From Aurelia coerulea (lineage: Eukaryota; Cnidaria; Scyphozoa; Semaeostomeae; Ulmaridae): 64,000 nucleotides of DNA. The notes beneath the pieces are model-generated. The model did no database searches, was not told the DNA's origin, and was given only the letters and a program-made list of their open reading frames with translations. Below are positions 40,701 to 52,800 of the stretch, in pieces. The stretch is from the NCBI GenBank assembly GCA_039566865.1, contig CM076949.1:2766501-2830500 (forward strand), written 5' to 3'. Made by a program: the position numbers and the translations under genes. Within the stretch, counting starts at the first letter, position 1. Each line of letters begins with the position of its first letter.

Positions 40701-43700
40701 CAGTGGTGACGATATAGTTGGGTTTCCAGCAATGGAGCCTGGTGGAGCGCTACCGCCAGATGAAAGGACGAGACCACCTGAAAAGGAGGTTACATGTTAT
40801 GTACATAGTGCTTGCAACTATGGAAAAATTACACGACTAAAACGAGGCACTGTACAAAGAGTTGATCATTTGAGACGAAATTGATCACAATAGACCTTTA
40901 AGCTATTCTACAAAAGAGGCTGGATCGAGCGTTATTTTCATACATTTCTATAAGCGAGGTTCGATCGAGTGGCTTTAGAGCTTCGATCATTATTATGCAC
41001 ATTCGAAAATTCTACAAAACGTAGCAATATCGTTCGATTCTGATTCTTTTCAGAACAGCTAAAAGGTACATTGTCTAATCATGCCACTGTCAAGTTCAGA
41101 ATAGACAGGGGACTGGAATAAACGGAGAAGACGGGAAATTTCCCCAATCCTAATAAACGGGATGGGTGAACTATTTCCTGCAGACTTTCTGAAAGGGAGG
41201 GGTTTGAAATCAGACAACTCAGGTGTTTTTGACTGTAAAGGAACATCACAAAAAATTTTAGAATCAAAGAAAATAATCAAAATGAGAACTATAGTTTATT
41301 TCACATGTTTTACATGTCAAGGAGCTCGAAAACAAAAACATTGGTGTTTTAGAATAAGGATGTCCTGCCCTGACTTTTTCAAAATATTAACAGGAGGGTA
41401 GAAGTCTATTCCGAACTCGAGAGTACATAATTGATTGATTGATTTGAAGAAGCATTAGAATGATTGAAATCAAATACCTTTGAGCACCGCTGCACTTGCT
41501 GTCTGTGAAACACCAAGGGCAACAGCTTTTTGAATATGCTGCTGCGCCTGAAAAAAAAACATGAATGATTATGCCAAAGAAATGGTTTAGAAATGCAAAG
41601 AAAGTGATTTAAAATTATGCCATGCTTCTCGAAAAAAGTTAAGAAATTGGGACGCTCTTAATTTTTTGAAAATTCATACAGTAGAAACCCGTATATAAGA
41701 ACCTTACATTTTGAAATTACCCTGTTTAGGTTCTTATGCATATGATACTATTCTTTAAAACAGGATGCAAGGTCCTCAAATAGGTTCTTATCAAAAGCAT
41801 TAATTACCTATCTTCGGGAATTTAGGCCAAATATAAGAAAACAACGTTTTCACATACTCACTATCATGACAACATAATATAAAGGACATCCTTATCTACC
41901 TGGCCATATTGGTATCAAATCCATTCATACAAGGAACTGTTTACATATGATTTGTATCAACCTCAGTATCTGGCTAAATTTCTTAAAACATTTTATCACA
42001 TATTACCAACCAGTAGTTAAATTTAACTTTTTTAAAGATAAGAACCTTCCTTGAATTTCAGGATGAAAAATAATTCTACCGGGTGACCCAGAAAAAAGTG
42101 ACCCAACGCAATCTGTTATAGAAAAGAAAGTAAGTGGCCGATTGAAATATTTCAAATTTTGTTCTGTCGTTAAAAGACTAGCCTACATTATGAGTATTTT
42201 TTGCAAATTTCTCGGCACGGTAAACTTTCCAAATCAAGGATTTTGAGGAAAAGGGCAGGCTTGAAATGCTCAAAAAGTAATCCAAAACAGGGGATCGATT
42301 TAAAGAGATTTCAGATCTCCAAAACAACGAGAAGCGTGTTTCATTTCAGCCTAGGAATATCTTTAGGTACCTAGGGACTATAAAATTGCTTTGAAGACTT
42401 CCGAATGGGTTGCCTAATCCCAGGCTGAAATGAAACACGCTTCTCGTTGTTTTGAAGATTTGAAATGGCTGTAAATCGATCCCCTGTTTTTGGCGACTTT
42501 CTGAGGATTTCAGGCATGCCCTTTTCCTCGAAATCCTTAATTTTGGAAATTTTACCGTGCCGAAAAAAATTTCCAAAAATATTCATAACATAGGCTGGTC
42601 TTTTAGTGACAGAACAACGTTTGATGCATTTCAATCGGCCACTTACTTGATATTCTGGAACAGATTGCGTTGGGTCACTTTTTTCTGGGTCACCCGGTAT
42701 AATGGGTTGAAATTAGAACATTTTAGGCCTTAGGTTCTTAAAAATGGGTGGTTCTTATATGCGGGTTTATACTGTATTGGAATGATGCAGCTCCAGGTGG
42801 AAAGTGCAGTCTGATTAAAAATTTGACGAGGACGAGATTGTCACAACGATCATATTCTAGAAAGAAACAGTTACATGAAATTGTTATATTTGATGACAAT
42901 TCCAAGCATCCTTAACGACAAATCGACATTTCCACTATTATTATATCAAGACATAAACAGGAGGACAAGACCGTTATAGTAGAACATTTTGATCCTCAGC
43001 TAAGAAACTACTCGCGCACATTTGTTTTCAAAGCCTCAACTGTAGTCAAACAACATGCTTAGTTAGTTTTTATCATAAAAAAAAAAAAAAAGAAGCACCC
43101 TATTCTGAAAATTTTAAAGAATTCAGCAAGTACAACGGTAGAATTGTAGCAAGGTAGCTTCGATGCTTGTCAAGCTATTCAATCCAAAGAAAAAAGGAAT
43201 AGCCATTAAAGCGAATCCGTCTTCAAATTCTTGTCAAAACGGTGATTTTGGAGTTTTTGGAAAGCAATATCACACAGACTTTAAATCTCCTTTCAAAACG
43301 AAAGCGTTATTTTGAAGATAAATCTTTGTACTTCATAGAAGAAGAAACCAAACATCCATAGTTCTTACGCTCGCTCGGATATAAATGGAAGTTCCACGGT
43401 GACTTTTTGGTGGCTTGTGTAAAGCCACCATACGAACTGCAAAAAACCATGGAAACTTGCCTAAACAATGGTGTTTTCAGATTTGTTTACAATTTGGCGA
43501 CGGAGCCCCTTTACTATACTATTTTCCTGCATATAGGCCAGAGGCCGTCCTTCGCAAGGGACGTTAAACTAGGGGTCCCATGCCCGGATGCAGCATGCAC
43601 AGTGGCTAACTTAGCTTTAAGTAGCTAGAAATACTTCCTGCCCACTCAAAATAAATTACTGACAAAAAGGCCTGCTACTGTGGCTTTGCGACTAGCTTTT

Positions 43701-43864
43701 GAATACTCCACGCATATGGTTGATTAATCTGAATCTAAACAACAGCGCTGAATGAAAATCTGATCTCCAGCTTCCCTTACCGTTTGGCTCTGCATTCGAT
43801 ACTTCGGATCTGATTTGGCAGCATCTGTAGTCTGACCCTGTTGCTGTTGCTGTTGCAATTGCTG
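34732..43864 (-). CDS. EP400: EP400 glutamine-rich C-terminal exons
   Basis: Nine exons (43864-43781 to 35145-34732) encode long Gln runs separated by Ser/Thr/Val/Ala-rich text, with [18 protein letters not shown] matching EP400's LTPEHLIKMQKQKLQ. The last exon ends in a basic stretch [19 protein letters not shown]. On the plus strand these read as (CTG/TTG)n-rich repeats. The boundary of the exon near 40623 is the least certain: donor GTTGGT at 40622 keeps phase, GTAGCT does not. Confidence 0.85.
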
Positions 43865-46800
43865 CTAAGACAATGAAAGAACATTGTTATATTAACGTTA
43901 GATTTGTCAGTACTGTTCTACTAGATAACAGGCAACAGCCAGTGCTTTCTTCAGAGCATTGGTATTAACAACCACTTTCCATTTATATAGGAAAACCCAA
44001 TTTGGATGAAAAAGAGATGATGACAAGTGTTTACCAAGAAAGTTCCTCACAAAGATTTAGAAATTGGAAACAGAATTTCTTAACAACCAGAATACATCGC
44101 ATGCGCCATCTTTTTATGGTGGGCCATTTTAGTGGACAATTAAAATGGCGTCAACAAAGAGACCATAAAGGGATGCATTAACCTAGGATTCAGTTCAATC
44201 AATAATTTGTCCCGGGGGGGGGGGGGTACTCCCATTATGGCCTGACAGGGGGGTCCAGTCAGGGTTAAAGAGGACCAAAACAAAAATTTTGAAAAATACC
44301 CTCAAATGGTAGTACCTTTCTACAGAAACTCCAAAATGGTAATTTGTGGACCTAAAATTGGGCCATTTGGTAGCATCTGGTAGCGAAAATTTTCAGCAGT
44401 TTTTCGAAATTTTCTATTGTGAAAACTGAGTGAACAAAGCAAGACAACTTCAAAATTCAATTATAATTATTGCTGCAATGACTATATTGCCATGCAGAGG
44501 GGCCAACTGATTTGAAATCTTATAACTGGCCAGGAATCTTGGAATACCCCCAATTGGTAGTAGGAGTTGACAAATAGGACCATTTGGTAGTCATTTCGTA
44601 AGACCCTCAAACCGACTGGACCCCCTGTTAGGCCACAATGGGAGTACCCCCCCCCGGGTAATTTTTACGCAAATGAAGTTTCAAATAAATGTAGGACTCA
44701 CCGCAGCGGCAGCCTGTGCATGTTGTTGTAATTTTTCCTTTGCAATTCTTTCTGCACGCAAAGTTGCAAGTTGTAACGGATTCAAAATCTTTTCATCGGC
44801 TACACTTGTTGTGGTTGCTAACAACGCTGCATGCTTTGCATTCTTCTGCATTCGATCAACTTGTAGTCTGAAAATGAATGAACCAATAATGTAAAGCTAC
44901 AAAGAAATGAAGTACACTCATACAAATTTTTGCCTGGCATTAAAGGGGCTGGATAAGAAATACGTAAACAAATCCATGGTTTGTGCATCAAATATCGCAT
45001 TTTGAAAGGAAAAATTCAAAGGAAAGATCCTTATCTAGATACGGGCTGATCTTTGGGTGAAAGATCAACAAAAATACTTGTTGGAAATCCATTTATATCA
45101 CAGCAATCCCAAAACATATGGAGATCTAATTTGTATCAGAAGAAAGTGCAAAGGCGAATCTCCAAGATGATACATTTATTTTGAATTTTCATTGAATAGT
45201 CACGATCAATTAGCTCATCAGAAAACAGCCAAATCAAAAATTTCCCTGACAGTTTCTTATCCAGCCCCTTTAAGGCCAGTTTCCAGTCAGCGGAATTTTG
45301 TGAGCGAGCAGCGGAAATTCCCTTGTTTACAAGAGAAAATTTTGCTGTATGATTATCAAGAAATCTACGGTTCGATGACTTTAATAGACGATTACACCAA
45401 AGATGGCGGCAAGGAACTTTTCACCAAGATGCATTGCATTCTAATTACGAATCTTTGACGATTCTATAGGAATTCGATTAAAAAACGCAATGCATCTTGG
45501 TAAGAAGTTCCTTGCTGCCATCTTTAGAGTAATCGTCTATTGCGTACAATTCCATCCGCACGGAAAATCCCACCGACTGAAAACTTGCTTTTAAGTATAC
45601 GGCTTTTGATGAATATTCCTTGTGCGGTGCATCAGTAAATTGAAGGATTTCTCTTGTGCACATCTTAGTCACAAATTATTGCTATTTTTAATCAGGAACT
45701 TGACCAGGCAAGAGCGACTGACAGTAATATAACAGAAAGGTATGGTAGCAAGAGTGGGGCAACTATGGACATACATCGCTATAATGTTACCGCACCAAAA
45801 ACATTGCATCAGAATGTGTTCATCCCAATTAATCACGAAATAAATCACAAAAAACAGACCTGCTTAGAAATTGATAGGCTGCACACTCCCCCATGTCACA
45901 ATGTCAAATTATCCTGTTATCATACTAGCACAACATTTTCATTTTGGGATATAAATGCACTGCAAAACATTCAACGATACCAGTATACATCTAAAATAGC
46001 ATGCAACCAATGTGATACAATGTGTTAAATTTATACTGGTAGATTGCGAGAGTATACTATCAAGCCAAACACTTACACTGGTTTAAGAGGTGGTTTTCGC
46101 TTCTGTGCTGCTCTTTTGTGAAGTTCAAATTTGCCCTGATGAATTCCAAGAATTTTGTGGCCTTGATCATTGTTGAAGAGAGGGTGTGTCTTGATTGGTA
46201 GATGAGATATTGGCATCTGTAAAAAAAGACGAAAATAATGGCTTAAATGTTAGGTATACGGCTACAAGATGGGTTTACGGGCAAATACGGGTAAATAGGC
46301 TCCTCTATAAATAGAACAAAGAAATCACTCAGACACAGCATTGTTTCATAGCAAGATAAAAATCTTATTCTTAGGCTATCCTTTGTTGACTTTGTGTGCA
46401 ACTTCGATTTGAATGAGATATTTTTAGATTTTCTGCTCTCTGCAAATACAAGTTTTTAACCTTGCACAAACCCTTTAAGGACAAGTTACAACATAATACG
46501 TCAGAACACTATCTCTAGATACAACCGACAGAGCCTAAGGTGTGAAATGACACTTTTGAGTTTAAATGAAATTACCTTCATGTGCATTGGGAGTCCTTTC
46601 TTCTTCTTCGACTTCTGGTCATAGTCATGATGCGAAGCGGGCTGAGAGAAAGGAATATATTTTCTTTGAATAGTTCTGTGCAATCAAAGAAAGGATAAGG
46701 ATAACAAAGCAACTCTATGGTAGTGTAGATGATTGGAAAATTGCACTGAAGTTTGGAAGTTTCGTCTGTGTTTTCTCGCACTCCTGTCCCTTGGGCTACT

Positions 46801-49800
46801 TAGGAATTCTACGTCCTGAGAGCCTTTGGAATATGTTCCAACAGAGATGTTCTATATCAAATTATAATACGAGGAATGATAGAGATCTCCATATTCCCAG
46901 GCTAAAACTTGAATTTACCAAGAAAGGATTTCATGACTCTGGCACGAAGGCTTGGAATGATATTCCAATTAATATCAGAGAACTGTCATAGCTACGCCTG
47001 TTTAAAACACATTTGAAAGGCATTTGATGTGCCTTGATAATTAATTCAAGCCCTCTCAAGAACGACTCCCTGGAAGATCAGGTTTACTTGTCTATTATGT
47101 TTATATTTTTAATTTGAGATTTGTAAGGTTATATTCGTTATTTGCTACTGAAGGGATATCGTTAAAAATGAATGATATATATGAAGGTCCACCCAAAAAC
47201 TACAAATTATTTATTGTGGTTATCAAAAAATGGAGAGAATAAGTACCTTTCCTTCTTCTCTTGGCAAGATAACATTCATATATCTGTCACGACACTGAAA
47301 AATAGACACACAAAAGTTGGTAATAAACCAGTAACTGCTTGAAAACTAACAACAAGAATTTTAGCAGATCTCGTCAAAGTCCTCAGATGAGCTACCAAGC
47401 ACCTGAGCTATCAAGCGTTTGGTTCTCATCCTCAGGTGAGAACCAAGCGTCAATGTTCCCAGATGAGCTAAACACATCAGGCAGCAAAAAGTTCAGCAAT
47501 GCCCAAAGTTCATGAAGAATATTTTGCAAAGGTGTATCAGTTAACAACAGCCTATTTACAGATCGGAATTCCCTGACAATCGCCGACAACTTAGATTTTT
47601 CACCTTTGATTCGACGAGCTTCGTGAATTCGTCAACAACGGAAAATTTGGTTCATTAAAGAACAGGAAGTAACTCAATGTAATATACAAAATGGCTAAAA
47701 TCATCAAAGCCCGGTGAAAGAAATTTAGTTTGATAGTTACTTGTCTTGCAGATCTTCTCACAATTGAAGTGCCGTTAACGATTTCACTAACGATATCCCA
47801 GTTTGGAATCTTGTTATGAAGTGTCTCTGACATAGGATCCAATGGCAATTCTGACAATGTGTTCACAGCCTGAAATGACGAAAATGATTAAACATGAAAA
47901 TATTCCAAAGTCTCCTGACAAGAGTCAATTCATGCATGTTGCTCAAAGGAACAAGAGCAGATTTTGTAATACAATAGCAAAAGTTGCGTTTGATTGACAC
48001 CTCAATTCAAAGCGATTAGCGGCTGCAGACAAACGAAATTCTCTCAACCAGTAATTCAAAACAAACAAAGCCGCAAAAGTTTCCCCAAAACTGGTAGGGC
48101 AAACTCTCGCCTTGTGCAAGCGAAAGATGACAAGAGCTGTTTTGTAATCGTTTCATTTTAAGCCCTAAAGACGCGAGAATTACAATGCCTTCTGCTCGGC
48201 TCCTGAATCAAATAAATATAATCTAAGCGACAGAACTTTAGATTTACCTTTCTTCTTTCGCTATAAGCACATATCTTCTCTTAAAAACCATCTTTCGCTT
48301 GCACAAGGCGAGAGTTTGCCCTACTAGTTTTGGGGAAACTTTTGCAGCTTTGTTTGTTTTGAATTACTGGTTGAGAGAATTTCCTTTGTCTGCATCCGCT
48401 AGTCGCTTTGAATTGAGGTGTCGATCAAACGCAACACATGCTATTGTATTACAAAATCTGCTCTTGTTGCTCAAAGGGGCTGTACAAGAGTTTTGTAAAT
48501 AACTGGAAAGTACGGGACAACCCGCGCACGTCAATGAAGCCTTGGATGTTTAATGGCGGCCAGTTTCATCGCAGCTTCTACGTAAGTTTCATTGCAGTGT
48601 TTTCTTGTCTGTCCCACGAAATGTGATGGAACTTTTGACATCCACTAAACTAAACATTTCAAATATTCGATGCTAGAAATAAAGAACAAATCCTCCACCA
48701 GAGCTTCGATCACCAAGATTGTCGCAGATACTTTGGATTACTACTCTCTGTGCCAAATCACCATTAGCTATGTTGTGTTTAGCTTTAATAAGCGTTTTCA
48801 TAGTATTTTCTCAAGACATTTATCAGTTTAAAAACCTGCGAGAGACAAAATCTATATGGCAAGCAGTATACTAAAAGTATGAAAAGAACCTGTTAAAAAT
48901 GTAAAATCCAAGAAAGCAGTCCCTTTTAGGAGATATTTGCAACAATAAAAAGGAGAGTAGGATGGACCACATTCTACCATTTATTTGTTCTCAGCATAGT
49001 TTAGAATCTGAAATGTGTGAAAAACGGCGAGTACGGGGTGAGTGGCCGAGCGGTTTATACAGTTTCCGTCAGGTGACTGAAATTAAGCTCGGTCGAGTGA
49101 GGCCAAACTCCGGATGGAATGCCATAGGAGGATTGACCTCGCCGTCCTTCGGAAGGGACGTTAAACTAGGGATCCCACGCCTGGATGGGGCATGCATAAT
49201 GGGCCTAAATTACCTTCAAATAGCTAGAAATCCTTTCAGCTCACTTAAAATAAATTACTGAAAAAAAAAACGGTCATTGATACCTGTAACAAAGCCCAGT
49301 CCTCGTTAATCTGCCATTCTGGACCATGCTGGAAATAAAAAGGAACAGAGATTACTTTAAAATTTAGTTCACTTTAGTAAAGATGTGGTACAGAGCAGCA
49401 CACATTTCTTGGCATTTTTTACCTGCATTAAAGTAGGAATGAATACACCAGTTCTATTTGAAGAAGAATTTTCTTATTCAAACACAACAAACACAAACTC
49501 AAACACAAACCTGGGAATAATCAGGTTTGTTGGAATGACCTTGCATCGGCATTGCACCTCCTTTCTGCTTCAATTTAGATTTCTTGAGCTTGGCTCTGTT
49601 CAACAACTCTAATGCTCTCTTGTCGAAGATCGACTTGGCTTTAGAAATGCGTTCTCTATCAAATAAAGTGAAGTAAAATTTAATACAAGTGAACGAAAAT
49701 CGTAAAAGTAGCTCTTTTTGCAACTGATATAAGAGTCCATTTTGGATCAACCGGAAATCTAAGAGTAAACGTACAGAATGAAAAATGCTTTCGTAACTGG

Positions 49801-52800
49801 CATTTAATAAAAAAAATCACATTTTCAATAGCATTCCTCACCAGCTCACATCTGCCAACTTTATTCTTTCAAATACTGTGTTCCAAAGAGATCCAATACA
49901 TTGAAAAGGCAATAAAATATTTCATAACCCGATTTTTCCAACCCTCTGTTCACGTAAAAAACTACTATGAAAACGTTGACTCTCCAAAAATTGAGTTGAA
50001 ACGTAAAGTAAATGAACGGAGATACAGTGACATGATCTAAAAATAGCACAAAAGAAGGGCACGAGCTAGACTGATGATATATGGTCGTAGTTATCGCTAT
50101 TGAAATACTGCCGGACGCTCCTAACTATGAGTATGAACTTTTTGAAGAATGCAGTATTGAAATTTCCCCCTTCGATAGCAATGTCACCAAGAATGCGTTT
50201 CTCGTTGGCTTTTTTCAGAATATTTTCCTCCACTGTTTGCTCGCAAATCAATCTAGAAATTAAATAGACCCAAGAGATTGACTCCAGTATGAGCGATCTC
50301 GGTCAGGCACGAGCCACTTATGTTTCTATTGTTTTTATCGATCGAGAACATCAAATACAATAGGTTATATTTAGACTGACCCAGTCCCCTTAGTTAAGTT
50401 GCTTTTAACTCCGTTGAATTAGTTTAAAGTCTGCAAATCTAACCTTTTTCTCTTGAATACACCAAGATAATGCGTTCGTTTGCTGTTTGATTTGACTGCA
50501 TATAAATCCATTCCATTTTTCCTACGATACGGAAAGCAAAAATTAAAAAAGGAAAAATTCGAAAAACAATAATTGGCATAAATCTACCGGGTGTCCCAAA
50601 ACCCAAGTACTCCTGTTTAAAAAATCACCAAAAATTGATTATCAAACCTTTGACAAAATTTTCTTTTTGAGTTGTTTTGTCAAAGACCCAAAAATATTCA
50701 TAGAAGATAAAACGTTTGCTTTTGGTACAGCAACGCAGAGAAATAATACGTGGAAAAACCTTATTTTGAGCTATAGTTTTTAAGCAAAATGCTCAATCTT
50801 GCCTAAGAGTCAACATTTTCAGATTTCTTATCATTATTGAAGTCTCCAATGATGGTGCGCATTTCTTTTCGTTATTTATGACCAAACTAGAAGCTCTACA
50901 TACACAAAGAAATTGATCTAGCAATCATCAGTGCTTTTTGCAGTATGATTCCAAACCAGGTAGCCCTAAAAAGAGCTAAATTTGCTAATTTTTAAACGAA
51001 TTACAAGATCAACTATATCTTGGAAAATAATTTGGTCCTTTATCCACTTCACAAAAAAAGAGAATCGAAGATCGGCTTTGTAATCAAATTTTGGTGATTT
51101 TTCAAACAGGAGTACTTTTTTTGGACACCCGGTAGAAAACAAGTGACTTGATATGATGATCGGTTTTCTTCAGCATTGAATGAAAGAGAAACTTACCTCA
51201 AGATATGCGTTGGTGGCAAATGATTTTCAGGAATGATGGTCGATTCATAAAGAAAATTGAAAGTTGGATCAACAATCACTTCATCTTCACCATCGTTAGG
51301 AGGTGTTGGCGGAGTCCAGATCTGTAAAAAAAAACAACGAGTTACTAAATGGTGAAGGAATGTCCCCGTAGGTTGTAGCACAAACGCTTCTCTACTGTAC
51401 TTGCTGATCACAAGCAAAAAATAACACAGAAATAAAAGTAGGTTACAATAGAGTCTTAAGTAGGTTTCAAAAGAGTCGTGGATACAAGCGTGCCAGTGAT
51501 TTTAAGTTGTGTTCTTGCACGTGAAATAGTGACAGTATAAATAGTCTGTACATGAGTTTAAAGGTAACACGTCAATAGCTCGTTTGTTGACCAGAAACCC
51601 CTCCCAACCCCTCCCGTAACATTTAGATCAGCAGCATTACAAAGTTGTGGATGTTGGTACCGTTTTGATATATTTTGATACTCGATTTATCAGTCCATAA
51701 TGATAAGCCCTGACAGGCCAGGCTACTATAATTATCTAACCAGGATAGGCTCAGCAATATTGTGTAAAATTTGAAAATATGCTAGAATTGTTTTGTTTTG
51801 CCTTATTTATCTTATTACTTGTTTATCATGCACTCGTCTTTTCACTAACTTGCTAAACTGACTAGTACTACTGTTATGAAAGACTCGTGCAAGTAACTGT
51901 AATTAGATACTAAATAAATGTACAGTAAAAACCCGCGTATAAAAACCTACAATTTTGCAAATCAGCTTGAGTTCTTAAACAATGAATACAATGGATTGGT
52001 TCTTATAAAACAATTGAAAATGTGTGAATTTCAGCCTGAAGGTTCTTAATCGACTAGGTTTTTATACGCGGGTTTTTACAGTAGTTATTTTCAATTGAAT
52101 GAAATGAGTTAGAAAATAACAAACAGTTATCATTGATGGAACCCGGACAGTGGAGATTGGATCGGAAAGAAGAGGTTTCGGAGTGTTCAGCTAAAAGAAG
52201 CTAAAAATTACCTTAAATCATGAAGAAAACAACGCTTTAACTTTGAAGAGGTTCTAACTTAATGTAAGAATAATACTTACTGGCATTTCTGCTCCAGTGT
52301 AATCATCAACATATGGCTGAAAAAACGAAAAAATAAAATCAACTGCCACGAAATTTCTCAAAAAATAATGCCATAAGAATCTATCCTCAATCCTTATTTC
52401 AATGTCTTCCCTGGTTGTCTTTTTATTCTCTTATTGCCCTGTGCAAATTAAGTGAACGTCCTTTTGAAAAATTTGATGAGTATCCGAAATCTAGGGAGTT
52501 CTTCTTTCTGAGACGTCTGTGCTGTTCTTTTTCTTTCTTTTAAAAAATTTGATGTAGATTTCACCATTGATGTAAGTGGCTGCCGTAGTTGGAACTCGAT
52601 GACATCATGTCCTTTCCAGCTATGGCAGCCACAGAATATTTATATTTCGTTGTAGTTAGTTGTTTTTATTTGTGATAAAAAAAAAATCTAGGGACTTCAA
52701 TTTACAGTTGGCTTCAAGCCATAAAAAGTTGATGAAATTTCGAACATGATCTATTTGTACAATTTAAAGTTTGATAAATCGGAGATATTTTGTCTGATTC

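Noticed and set aside
36000..40800. Plus-strand frames rich in Leu/Cys/Val
   Set aside because: They are antisense to the CAG/CAA-rich EP400 exons and have no motifs of their own.
47392..47589. Calling the ISWI-like stretch an EP400 helicase exon
   Set aside because: EP400 motif III differs, the order is wrong (downstream of lobe 2, between SANT exons), and the DEAH part is frameshifted.
50066..50251. Treating the second [14 protein letters not shown] copy as a functional EP400 exon
   Set aside because: No donor follows it and it is out of order; the genuine copy is 60477-60363.
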